Position numbers and translations under genes: made by a program. Positions 1 to 6,528 of a DNA stretch of 8,092 nt are shown here, one piece after another. How positions within the stretch are numbered: the stretch's first letter is position 1; each line of letters starts with the position of its first letter. Source of the stretch: Pseudomonadota bacterium (GTDB taxonomy: Bacteria > Pseudomonadota > Gammaproteobacteria > Burkholderiales > Methylophilaceae); contig JAKPIR010000186.1 of NCBI GenBank assembly GCA_029549705.1, positions 1 to 8,092 of the forward strand, read 5' to 3'. Under the pieces are notes generated by a model. The model made no database searches, was not told the origin of the DNA, and saw only the letters and a list, made by a program, of their open reading frames with translations.

Positions 1-36
1 GCTGCACCTGCTGCTGAAGCTGCACCTGCTGCTGCA
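1..36 (+). repeat. 18-bp imperfect tandem repeat, two copies
   Basis: Bases 1-18 and 19-36 are the same 18-mer apart from the last codon (GAA in the first, GCA in the second). The repeat lies inside the Ala/Pro-rich C-terminal coding end and may continue left of the window. It keeps the reading frame, so copy-number change would only lengthen or shorten the tail. Confidence 0.7.
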
Positions 37-42
37 CACTAA
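1..42 (+). CDS. C-terminal end of an Ala/Pro-rich protein (5' part outside window)
   Basis: Reading frame 1 gives AAPAAEAAPAAAH followed by a TAA stop, and a strong terminator begins 18 bases later, which is the layout expected at the 3' end of a gene. The residues form two copies of a six-residue Ala/Pro unit encoded by an 18-bp near-perfect tandem repeat. Such low-complexity tails occur on many unrelated proteins, including histone-like, ribosomal and envelope proteins, so no function can be given. Frames 2 and 3 are also open over this short stretch, so the assignment rests mainly on the stop-then-terminator arrangement. Confidence 0.55.
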   Translation, partial: AAPAAEAAPAAAH

Positions 43-60
43 TTCGTTTAGTTGAAAGCG

Positions 61-90
61 AAAAAGCCGACTTAAAGTCGGCTTTTTTTT
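61..90. terminator. Rho-independent terminator, probably bidirectional
   Basis: GCCGAC at 66-71 pairs perfectly with GTCGGC at 77-82 around a five-base TTAAA loop, with a T-A pair possible at the loop edge. Eight Ts follow at 83-90 on the + strand, and five As precede the stem at 61-65, giving a T-tract on the minus strand as well. It sits 18 bases after the stop of the left-edge gene, which it most likely serves. It may also stop transcription arriving from the minus-strand dapA-bamC-MBL operon, although it lies about 195 bases beyond that operon's last stop codon. Confidence 0.9.
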
Positions 91-284
91 CGAGTGTAGT
101 CTACGTCTTCATTGATTGAATGTAATCTCCAGCACGCATTGCATTTAATGCACCTATAAGAAATTGACGCCCCCAATACATGGTCGAAAACATTAAATAT
201 ACGGCCTGTAAAACCTACGAGAAAAAAATAATGCCCTGGAACCCTTTATTTACAAGGCTCACAGCACATCAAAAAAGGTTGGGC
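91..284. other. Intergenic stretch without a firmly supported gene
   Basis: This region separates the terminator from the 3' end of the MBL hydrolase. It holds several short overlapping open frames: a minus-strand frame from 193 or 181 down to 101, a plus-strand frame from 180 that runs into the hydrolase gene to 311, and a minus-strand frame without a start codon. None has a convincing ribosome binding site. A 13-bp palindrome, TGCATT-T-AATGCA, lies at 140-152. No terminator hairpin is visible immediately after the hydrolase stop. Confidence 0.5.
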
Positions 285-1055
285 TTAAATAGTGCGCCAA
301 TCAAAGCCTAATGCCTGGTCTGCAATGCCAATAAAATCATCCTCACAACCGAGTACTTTGGCCAAGGCTGACCGCGCTAATTGCGGTGTATTATTTTTGG
401 CACTTAAATGTGCTGCAACAACGTGCTGCAGTTGTTGGTGATTTAATTTTGAAAGCAACAAGGCGGCATCTGAATTTTCCAGATGCCCCAGCTCGCCACC
501 CACGCGTTGCTTGAGAGGCCAACTGTAGGGGCCTGTTTTGAGCATATTGGCATCATGGTTACATTCCAGCACCAGTGCATGACAATTGCTGAGTTTTTCT
601 TCAATATGCGGCGTTGACCGGCCAACATCTGTCAGCACCCCAAGCTTTAAATTGCCATCCGAAAACAAGCACTGAATAGGCTCGCGCGCATCATGCGGCA
701 CCGGGTAGGGGTGCACTTCAACATCATCCACCGCAAATGCACAATGGCTATCAATAATATTGAGTTGAAGATGATGTTGATTGGGCATATAGCGCGACAC
801 CATTTTGTGCGTACCATAAGTGAGCCACACCGGAATTTGATACTTTGCGGCAAATTTAAACACGCCGCCCGCGTGGTCGTCATGCTCATGCGTTACCACA
901 ATGCCAGAAATACCCTCTGGCTCTACATTTAAGCGCGCTAGCCGTGCAGCGGTTTCTTTGATGCTGAAACCGCAGTCTAACATGACTGTAGTGCGGTTTA
1001 CTTCGACAAGGAGGGCGTTACCTGCGCTGCCGCTACCAAGGGATGCAAACCGCAT
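285..1055 (-). CDS. MBL-fold metallo-hydrolase, YycJ/WalJ-PhnP-like
   Basis: A 256-residue protein with the full metal-binding set of the metallo-beta-lactamase fold. The THEHDDHAGG motif supplies H56, H58, D60 and H61. Other candidate ligands are H121 in the PHDA segment, D143 in LTDVG, H191 in GHLEN and H216 in AAHLS. The N-terminal SLGSGSAGNALLV followed by LDCGFS is typical of the YycJ/PhnP-type branch (COG1235). The Firmicutes member YycJ/WalJ has been linked to cell-wall control and exonuclease activity; phosphodiesterases also belong to this branch. The substrate here cannot be read from sequence, and no signal peptide is seen, so it is probably cytoplasmic. The start lies 9 bases after the bamC stop with no clear Shine-Dalgarno sequence, so translation probably depends on coupling to bamC. 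It appears to be the last gene of the dapA-bamC operon. Confidence 0.9.
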   Translation of the reverse strand: MRFASLGSGSAGNALLVEVNRTTVMLDCGFSIKETAARLARLNVEPEGISGIVVTHEHDDHAGGVFKFAAKYQIPVWLTYGTHKMVSRYMPNQHHLQLNIIDSHCAFAVDDVEVHPYPVPHDAREPIQCLFSDGNLKLGVLTDVGRSTPHIEEKLSNCHALVLECNHDANMLKTGPYSWPLKQRVGGELGHLENSDAALLLSKLNHQQLQHVVAAHLSAKNNTPQLARSALAKVLGCEDDFIGIADQALGFDWRTI

Positions 1056-1064
1056 ATTTGCTAA

Positions 1065-2339
1065 TTAACGTAATTGCTCGTACATTAACGCGACAATACG
1101 GTTGGCCGTTGTTGTACCCACGCGCGCACCGTCTTTATCCACCACTGTGACTGAGGTTTTGTCTGACTCGCCATCGGCCACTTTAATGCGATATTGTTTT
1201 TCCAGGTTACCGCTTTTCTTGTCATCTTTACCCCAGAATTTCAGGCTATCCATGATGCTTTTCTCTTCTTTTTTAGCGGCGGTTTCTGGTTCTTTTTTAT
1301 CTTCATCATCTCCCCAGAATTTTAAGGTTTCTAACAGGCCTTTCTTTTTCTTAGGACTGTCGTCAATATCCACATCCGCATAGCGCACATAAAATACGCC
1401 TTCTGAACGATTTTTATCTTCAATCACAAAACCAATGCGGTCAAGCGCCAAGCCGACACGGCGCCATGCGCGGTCAAACGGGTCGTTCACATAAAGGGTT
1501 GCGCTGCCGTCCTTCTCTTTCACGACTTCTGCGCGTTTAATTTCAACCGTATTAGCAATCACCGCTTTTGATTTTTGCTCTTCAACACCCAGTTTTACCA
1601 TTAAACGGCGAAGCAACTCTGCATCCAGTTCATCATCACGCGCATCAGCCGTTGGTGCTTTTTTAGCGTCGGCTTTGTAGCCCGTGTCAATTTCACCCAG
1701 TTGAGTTTGCACCCTGTTTTTACCATCATCTGGTGCACCCGCAACGGAGCGATGTGTCATGTAAATTTCAGTAGTGCCTGGCTCGGTGCCGTGATCTAGC
1801 CGAGTTTTAAATTTTTTCTTATCCGCAAATCCAGATAACTTATCTAACCATTTATCAAATTTATCGCCAATATTGCCTGATGTATCTTTTTTAATCGCGT
1901 CAGAATCAATCCATTCGGTTTCCATCACGCCTAATTGCGCATCTTCTTTACGTACAGCAAACCCTTGGTCTGTCCAAAACTCGCGAATCACTGGCCATAC
2001 TTTTTCAGCTGGCGCATTGACCACCAGCCAGCGCTGTGCGCCCGCTCTCACTAAGCGCACCCCTTCAGGGGTCGCCAACACTTTTTCAGTGCCGGCTTCT
2101 TGGCCTTCTTGGGCTTGGCTATAGGTAGAATAACTCGTGCTACCCGGAATAGAATACGCATCGCTCACAGGGCTGCTAGTCAAATCAGGAGGTACTTCCA
2201 GTGGTTTAGAGCGACCTGCACCTTTGTAATCCGACGAGTTATCAATAAATGGAATAGAGTCACAGGCCGCCAAGCTTGAAAGCAGCAATGCATAAATGGC
2301 AGTATGTTTAATCATATTAGTTTTGTTCAATTGTTTCAT
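1065..2339 (-). CDS. bamC: Outer membrane protein assembly factor BamC (lipoprotein)
   Basis: A 424-residue lipoprotein of the BAM complex, which inserts beta-barrel proteins into the outer membrane. A short signal peptide (MIKHTAIYALLLSSLAAC, residues 9-26) ends in lipobox LAAC, giving acylated Cys26. The unstructured N-terminal segment DYKGAGRSKPLEVPPDL (37-53), which in E. coli BamC binds BamD, is present. Two helix-grip domains follow at about 101-250 (from AQRWLVVNAPAEKVWPVI) and 262-424 (with NDPFDRAWRRVGLALDRIGF). The second is interrupted by a charged insert at about 328-378 with LKFWG twice, at 339-343 and 366-370. The protein is longer than E. coli BamC, about 344 residues. A longer frame from TTG at 2366 was rejected because the ATG at 2339 has AAGAGG five bases upstream. 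The gene lies 44 bases after dapA and 9 before the MBL hydrolase, an order I recall as common in betaproteobacteria. Confidence 0.93.
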   Translation of the reverse strand: MKQLNKTNMIKHTAIYALLLSSLAACDSIPFIDNSSDYKGAGRSKPLEVPPDLTSSPVSDAYSIPGSTSYSTYSQAQEGQEAGTEKVLATPEGVRLVRAGAQRWLVVNAPAEKVWPVIREFWTDQGFAVRKEDAQLGVMETEWIDSDAIKKDTSGNIGDKFDKWLDKLSGFADKKKFKTRLDHGTEPGTTEIYMTHRSVAGAPDDGKNRVQTQLGEIDTGYKADAKKAPTADARDDELDAELLRRLMVKLGVEEQKSKAVIANTVEIKRAEVVKEKDGSATLYVNDPFDRAWRRVGLALDRIGFVIEDKNRSEGVFYVRYADVDIDDSPKKKKGLLETLKFWGDDEDKKEPETAAKKEEKSIMDSLKFWGKDDKKSGNLEKQYRIKVADGESDKTSVTVVDKDGARVGTTTANRIVALMYEQLR

Positions 2340-2344
2340 GCAGA

Positions 2345-2350
2345 CCTCTT
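2345..2350 (-). promoter_or_regulatory. Ribosome binding site of bamC (decides the start)
   Basis: On the minus strand AAGAGG is followed by a five-base spacer and the ATG at 2339. This favours the 2339 start over the TTG at 2366, which would add nine residues before the signal peptide, and over the in-frame ATG at 2315, which has no such site. Confidence 0.8.
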
Positions 2351-2383
2351 GAGTAAATGCTGTCAATTTGTTGGCAATGTTGC

Positions 2384-3268
2384 CTATGGTGATTGTAATA
2401 GCTCAGCTGGCTTGCAAGCACCACGCAAGACTTCATGATACTGCGCAGACAACTGTACCATGGGTAAGCGAATACCCGTTTTAATCAAGCCCATTTGTGC
2501 TAACACCCATTTCACGGGAATAGGGTTTGCCTCAACAAAGAGTTTTTGGTGCAAGGCAAAGAGTTTGGCGTTAATTGCACGCGCCGTGGCAACGTCCCCT
2601 TTCAGGGCGGCCACGCACATTTCATGCATCAGTTTTGGCGCCACATTACCCGTCACCGTAATCACGCCTTTGCCACCGAGCAGCATCAAACTGAGCGCAG
2701 TGGCGTCATCACCGCTTAACACCACAAAATCTTTTGGGGCTCGTAATAATAAATCCGTACCGCGCTCAATGCCACCTGTGGCATCTTTAATGCCCACTAT
2801 ATTGCGATGTGAAGATAGGCGGAGCACTGTGTCGTTGCTGATATCACAGCCCGTGCGGCCTGGCACGTTATACAAAATTTGCGGAATTTCTACCGCATCT
2901 GCCACTGCCTTAAAGTGCTGATACAAGCCTTCTTGCGTTGGTTTGTTGTAGTAAGGCGCCACCAGTAGACAAGCATCTGCGCCTAATTCTTTTGCCTTTT
3001 GGGTGAGAATAATGGCTTCTTTCGTTGAATTCGCCCCTGTTCCTGCAATGACCGGCACGCGACCATTGACTTGACTAACAGCCGTTCCAATCAGCAAACA
3101 GTGTTCGTCAAAATCCACCGTCGGTGATTCACCTGTAGTCCCCACAATCACAATACCGTCTGTGCCTTCTGCAATATGAAAGTCAATCAACGCGCGTAGC
3201 GATGAAATATCTAAGCTGCCGTCCTCAAACATTGGCGTAACAATAGCAACCAAACTACCTTGCAACAT
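2384..3268 (-). CDS. dapA: 4-hydroxy-tetrahydrodipicolinate synthase
   Basis: A 294-residue class I aldolase that condenses pyruvate with aspartate-semialdehyde, the committed step of the diaminopimelate/lysine pathway, in the cytoplasm. The (beta/alpha)8-barrel active-site residues sit at the same numbers as in E. coli DapA. T44 and T45 are in GTTGES, Y107 is in APYYNKP, Y133 and R138 are in YNVPGRTG, and Schiff-base lysine K161 is in GIKDATGG. Of the lysine-inhibition site as I recall it from E. coli, S48, H56, N80, E84 and Y106 are kept, but position 53 is Phe instead of His and 49 is Pro instead of Ala. Feedback inhibition may therefore differ, which is inference. The length is normal for the family. 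AGG lies seven bases upstream of the ATG. It is the first gene of the minus-strand operon and is divergent from rnfA. Confidence 0.97.
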   Translation of the reverse strand: MLQGSLVAIVTPMFEDGSLDISSLRALIDFHIAEGTDGIVIVGTTGESPTVDFDEHCLLIGTAVSQVNGRVPVIAGTGANSTKEAIILTQKAKELGADACLLVAPYYNKPTQEGLYQHFKAVADAVEIPQILYNVPGRTGCDISNDTVLRLSSHRNIVGIKDATGGIERGTDLLLRAPKDFVVLSGDDATALSLMLLGGKGVITVTGNVAPKLMHEMCVAALKGDVATARAINAKLFALHQKLFVEANPIPVKWVLAQMGLIKTGIRLPMVQLSAQYHEVLRGACKPAELLQSP

Positions 3269-3366
3269 ACATAAACCTAAATTTTTGATAATCTGTCATT
3301 TTAACTCAGATTTCCGATGACAACACGAAATGATAACGACTAATATCCAGCACGGGTTATTCGATG

Positions 3367-3386
3367 TGCTTATATGCATATAAGCA
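3367..3386. promoter_or_regulatory. Perfect 20-bp palindrome, candidate operator
   Basis: TGCTTATATGCATATAAGCA is identical to its own reverse complement over all 20 bases. It has no loop, so it looks more like a site for a dimeric DNA-binding protein than a terminator, and no T-tract follows it. It lies about 100 bases from dapA and about 85 bases upstream of the rnfA -10 box. The cognate regulator, and which operon it serves, cannot be told from the sequence. Confidence 0.5.
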
Positions 3387-3446
3387 AACGTACTAATCTA
3401 AATAAGGTTTACGCGCTATATTATGCAGATAAAATACCGCTAGATA

Positions 3447-3477
3447 TTGGCGAGCAAAGGGTCAAACGCGGTATAAT
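3447..3477 (+). promoter_or_regulatory. Candidate sigma-70 promoter of the rnf operon
   Basis: A consensus TATAAT stands at 3472-3477. The best upstream partner is TTGGCG at 3447-3452, four of six matches to TTGACA, but the 19-base spacer is longer than ideal. Transcription would start near 3484, leaving a leader of only about 20 bases before the rnfA ATG. The -10 is convincing; the -35 is weak, so the promoter may need an activator. Confidence 0.5.
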
Positions 3478-3506
3478 TTCACGCTAAATCGCATAACATC
3501 ATCACC

Positions 3507-4100
3507 ATGACCTTCAATTTACAACATTACATCATGATTTTAATTGGCACCGTGTTGGTGAACAACATCGTGCTGGTTAAAGTGTTGGGGCTTTGCCCAT
3601 TTATGGGGGTTTCTAAAAAGCTAGAGACTTCTCTCAGCATGGCCGGGGCCACTGCCTTTGTACTGAGTATTGGCTCCATGACAAGCTGGGGGGTTAATCA
3701 TTACTTACTCGAACCCAATAATCTTTTTTATTTACGCACGTTATCATTCATTGTGATTATTGCAAGTGTGGTACAACTCACTGAAATGGTGATGGAAAAA
3801 AACTTTCCACCGTTGTATCAAGGTTTGGGAATTTTCTTGCCACTCATTACCACCAACTGCGCAGTGCTAGGCATTCCGCTATTAAACGCTCAAGCAAGCC
3901 ATAGCTTTTTAGAATCACTACTATTTGGCTTGGGCGGCGCACTTGGTTTTTCACTCGTGCTGATTTTATTTGCCTCAATGCGCGAACGACTTGAAGCCGC
4001 CGATGTGCCAAAAGTGTTTCAAGGCTCAGCCATTGCCATGGTGACGGCCGCCCTCATGAGTCTCACATTTATGGGCTTTGCGGGTTTAGACAGGTACTAA
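3507..4100 (+). CDS. rnfA: Electron transport complex subunit RnfA
   Basis: A 197-residue integral membrane protein with about six hydrophobic helices (roughly 9-27, 40-60, 74-95, 103-125, 136-156 and 172-193). It is a subunit of the Rnf complex, which couples electron transfer between ferredoxin and NAD to ion movement across the inner membrane. The hallmark segments LGLCPFMGVSKK (27-38, C30) and LPLITTNCAVLG (111-122, C118) are present. In the NqrD/E and RnfA/E families these cysteines hold an iron-sulfur centre between the two paired subunits. Length matches the family. It is the first gene of the operon. No Shine-Dalgarno sequence is visible before the ATG, and the next ATG in frame (residue 10) would cut into the first helix, so the 3507 start is preferred. 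Confidence 0.96.
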   Translation: MTFNLQHYIMILIGTVLVNNIVLVKVLGLCPFMGVSKKLETSLSMAGATAFVLSIGSMTSWGVNHYLLEPNNLFYLRTLSFIVIIASVVQLTEMVMEKNFPPLYQGLGIFLPLITTNCAVLGIPLLNAQASHSFLESLLFGLGGALGFSLVLILFASMRERLEAADVPKVFQGSAIAMVTAALMSLTFMGFAGLDRY

Positions 4101-4110
4101 TCCAAAGTAT

Positions 4111-4677
4111 ATGCTCACCGCTCTCTACATTATGCTTGGACTTGCCTTGGTATTGGGGCTGGGGTTAGGCTATGCCGCGCTGAAATTTAAAGTGGAAGGT
4201 GACCCACTCATTGCGCGTATTGACGCCATTTTGCCGCAAACCCAATGCGGGCAATGCGGTTATCCTGGTTGCAAACCTTATGCAACGGCCATTGCCAAAG
4301 GCGAAGCCGATATCAACCAATGCCCGCCCGGTGGGGATGCAGGCGTGCATGCTTTGGCAGACTTACTAGGCGTGGAATACAAACCGCTTAACGCGGAACA
4401 CGGCGCGCCTAAGCCTAAATCAGTAGCATTTATTGATGAAAAAGCTTGCATAGGCTGCACCTTGTGCATACAAGCCTGCCCTGTGGACGCGATTTTAGGC
4501 GCGGCTAAACATATGCACACGATTATCAGCAGTGAATGCACCGGTTGCGAACTCTGTATAGAGCCTTGCCCGGTGGACTGCATCACCATGGAGCCGATTG
4601 CAGAAACACCTGACAACTGGAAATGGAAATATCCGGTCATTCCCATTCGTGCAGTGCCATTGAATGAAGTAAGATGA
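4111..4677 (+). CDS. rnfB: Electron transport complex ferredoxin-type subunit RnfB
   Basis: A 188-residue iron-sulfur protein anchored by one N-terminal helix (about 3-24). A Fer4-like domain holds C46, C49, C54 and C71 (QCGQCGYPGC, then CPPGG). A two-cluster bacterial ferredoxin domain follows with C113/C116/C119/C123 and C143/C146/C149/C153, both ending in CPVD. An extra C157 lies after the second set. The soluble part should lie on the cytoplasmic side and exchange electrons with ferredoxin. Family length is about 190 residues, so it is complete. The gene begins 10 bases after rnfA without a strong ribosome binding site, which suggests coupling to rnfA translation. Confidence 0.96.
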   Translation: MLTALYIMLGLALVLGLGLGYAALKFKVEGDPLIARIDAILPQTQCGQCGYPGCKPYATAIAKGEADINQCPPGGDAGVHALADLLGVEYKPLNAEHGAPKPKSVAFIDEKACIGCTLCIQACPVDAILGAAKHMHTIISSECTGCELCIEPCPVDCITMEPIAETPDNWKWKYPVIPIRAVPLNEVR

Positions 4678-4704
4678 AATGTGTCTTAAGCCAGTGAATG
4701 AGAT

Positions 4705-6528
4705 ATGAACGCTATCCTAAATTTTTTTAAGCCAAAACGCGGTGTACATCCACCGGAACATAAGGCTGAATCAACGCAACTGCCGATTGCAAAATTGGCC
4801 ATGCCGCAAAAGCTGGTGCTGCCGTTGCGCCAACATATCGGCAACATGCCTAAAGTTTTAGTCAGTGTGGGTGAGCATGTGCTGAAAGGGCAATTACTCG
4901 CCACGCCAGAATGTACAGTTTCTGCCGCGATACATGCGCCCACTTCCGGCACTATTTTATCTATTTCGGACGCAATTATTCCGCATCCGTCAGGGTTGCC
5001 CGATAAATGCATTACACTGATTCCTGATGGAAAAGACCAGTGGACCAACTTATCCCTGGTTGACTGGCGTAGCGCACCAAAAGAAGCGCTGATTGCCAGT
5101 TTATGCACCTCTGGCATTGTTGGTTTAGGCGGGGCAACTTTTCCAACGCATATTAAATTGCGCAGCAGCGGCAAATCAAGCATTCAAACCTTAGTCGTCA
5201 ATGCGGCGGAATGTGAACCCTACATTACCTGCGACGATATGCTGATGCGTGAACATGCCGATGAAATCATACAGGGCATTGAAATTGCGCAATATCTACT
5301 TGGTGCAGAAAAAAGCGTCATTGGTATTGAAGATAATAAGCCTATCGCAAAGCAAGCCATGCAAACCGCCATTGCGGGCAAACCAATTTCTGTTGTCACT
5401 GTGCCGACCCAATACCCCAGTGGCGATGCGCGGCAGTTAATTCATCTGGTTTCGGGCATTGAAATACCGCATGATAAGCGTGCAACCGAAATGGGCGTAC
5501 AGGTATTTAATGTGGCCACCGTGCGTGCGCTTTATCGCTATTTTACTTTTGGTGAACCTGCTATCAATCGTGTTGTGACGGTCACGGGCAATGTCGCACA
5601 GCCACAAAATTTTGAAGTGTTGTTTGGCACGCCGCTACCAGCCTTGATTCAGGCCGCTGGCGGCGCAAAACCTGACACCACGCACTTTATTATGGGCGGC
5701 CCCATGATGGGGTTTGACTTGCCCTCAACCGAAGTGCCAATTACCAAAGCCACCAACTGCATTATCGCGGCTTCGCCACATTTATTTGCACCACCCCCCC
5801 CTGCCATGCCTTGCATACGCTGCGCCCGGTGCGCAGAAGCCTGCCCGATTCAATTGCAACCGCAAGAACTTTACTGGTTTGCCAAATCAGATGCTTTTGA
5901 AAAAGCACGTGATTACAAATTGTTTGACTGCATTGAATGCGGCGTGTGTACGTATGTGTGTCCAAGCAATATTCCGCTGGTGCAATATTTCAGATATGCA
6001 AAAAGTGAAGTGATTGCCGCAGATAAAGCCAAAGAGGCCGCTGATTTAGCACGCGAACGCAACGAATTCAGGTTGGCGCGTATCGAGCGTGAAAAACAAG
6101 AGCGTGCACAAAAACATGCTGAACGTGCGCTGGGTACAAAAGCGGAAGCGGCCAAGGCAGCAAGTGCGAGTGGATACGTTGCAAAAGAAGCCAATACGGC
6201 AGAAGCGCCTTCAAGCAGCACCTCTGACGAGGAGGCCGCCAAGGCTGCTAAACAAGCGGCGATTGCGGCCGCCATTGAACGGGCAAAAGCCGCTAAAGCA
6301 GCGGCCGCCGCAACTGGCCTGGCACCAAAAAACACAACGCCTGCAAACCCCGCCGTAGAACAAGAAATTGCAGAAATTGATGCGCGCCGAAAAAATGTTG
6401 GTTTAGAAAACTCAAAGGAAGCACCAATTACGGCAGATGCTGAAAAGCAAGCCAAAATCGCCGCAGCCATTGCGCGGGCGAAAGCTATGAAAGCGGCCAC
6501 TGAAGCGGCTAAAAATGGAGAAAAATGA
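4705..6528 (+). CDS. rnfC: Electron transport complex subunit RnfC, with long Ala/Lys-rich tail
   Basis: A 607-residue peripheral subunit, the NADH/flavin-handling part of Rnf. The N-terminal GVHPPEHK (13-20) is typical of RnfC. The Rossmann-like flavin/NADH region includes GLGGATFPTHIKL (140-152), NAAECEPYITCD (166-177) and GGPMMG (331-336). Two ferredoxin-type clusters follow: C370/C373/C376/C380 (PCIRCARCAEACP) and C409/C412/C415/C419 (DCIECGVCTYVCP). From about 433 to the end is a charged, Ala/Lys/Glu-rich, probably helical or coiled tail of about 175 residues. A near-repeated unit occurs at 516-536 and 581-601. Such tails are known in some proteobacterial RnfC proteins, including E. coli. 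It lies 27 bases after rnfB and overlaps the next gene by ATGA. A run of eight Cs at 5794-5801 lies just before the first cluster motif. Confidence 0.96.
   Translation: MNAILNFFKPKRGVHPPEHKAESTQLPIAKLAMPQKLVLPLRQHIGNMPKVLVSVGEHVLKGQLLATPECTVSAAIHAPTSGTILSISDAIIPHPSGLPDKCITLIPDGKDQWTNLSLVDWRSAPKEALIASLCTSGIVGLGGATFPTHIKLRSSGKSSIQTLVVNAAECEPYITCDDMLMREHADEIIQGIEIAQYLLGAEKSVIGIEDNKPIAKQAMQTAIAGKPISVVTVPTQYPSGDARQLIHLVSGIEIPHDKRATEMGVQVFNVATVRALYRYFTFGEPAINRVVTVTGNVAQPQNFEVLFGTPLPALIQAAGGAKPDTTHFIMGGPMMGFDLPSTEVPITKATNCIIAASPHLFAPPPPAMPCIRCARCAEACPIQLQPQELYWFAKSDAFEKARDYKLFDCIECGVCTYVCPSNIPLVQYFRYAKSEVIAADKAKEAADLARERNEFRLARIEREKQERAQKHAERALGTKAEAAKAASASGYVAKEANTAEAPSSSTSDEEAAKAAKQAAIAAAIERAKAAKAAAAATGLAPKNTTPANPAVEQEIAEIDARRKNVGLENSKEAPITADAEKQAKIAAAIARAKAMKAATEAAKNGEK
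6250..6507 (+). repeat. Duplicated Ala/Lys helix unit in the RnfC tail
   Basis: Residues 516-536 of RnfC (bases 6250-6312) and 581-601 (bases 6445-6507) align over 21 positions with 16 identities. Both contain the pattern KQAxIAAAIxRAKAxKAA. The copies are separated by a Pro/Thr-rich and then acidic spacer. The similarity is at protein level; the DNA copies use different codons in places, so this is an old duplication or convergent low complexity, not a fresh DNA repeat. Confidence 0.75.
6517..6520 (+). promoter_or_regulatory. Ribosome binding site of the rnfC-rnfD interposed gene
   Basis: GGAG inside the last codons of rnfC is followed by AAAA and two consecutive ATG codons at 6525 and 6528. 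The spacing is four bases to the first and seven to the second, so the second ATG may be the one used. Either choice overlaps the rnfC stop (TGA 6526-6528), pointing to translational coupling. Confidence 0.7.

Larger units (their letters stand above)
3269..3506. other. Divergent intergenic region between dapA and rnfA
   Basis: This 238-base region must hold promoters for both operons. Seen directly: a perfect 20-bp palindrome at 3367-3386; a TATAAT box at 3472-3477 for the rnf side; and, near dapA, two overlapping short inverted repeats, AATCTG/CAGATT at 3290-3295 and 3307-3312, and TGTCAT/ATGACA at 3294-3299 and 3317-3322. No clear promoter with both hexamers well spaced was found for dapA: a minus-strand TTGTCA at 3318-3323 and TAAAAT at 3298-3303 are only 14 bases apart. 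No open frame or riboswitch-like structure was recognised. Confidence 0.6.

Noticed and set aside
140..152. 13-bp palindrome TGCATT-T-AATGCA
   Set aside because: Short, lies downstream of genes on both strands and not in a promoter region, and coincides with a possible coding frame; most likely chance.
180..311. 43-codon plus-strand frame beginning ATGGTCGAAAAC
   Set aside because: No ribosome binding site or promoter, overlaps the 3' end of the MBL hydrolase gene in antisense, and competes with other open frames in the same stretch; this length is expected by chance.
2340..2366. Nine-residue N-terminal extension of bamC from a TTG start
   Set aside because: It would place polar residues before the lipoprotein signal peptide, and the ATG at 2339 has a well-spaced AAGAGG.
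3290..3322. Short inverted repeats near the dapA start as an attenuator or riboswitch
   Set aside because: Stems are only six bases with loops of 11 and 17 bases, no T-tract follows, and nothing resembles the conserved core of the lysine riboswitch.
3298..3323. dapA promoter from minus-strand TTGTCA and TAAAAT
   Set aside because: The spacer is only 14 bases, too short for a normal sigma-70 promoter.
4278..4646. 122-codon open frame on the minus strand opposite rnfB
   Set aside because: It lies wholly inside rnfB, which has three intact cluster motifs, and its product shows no domain.
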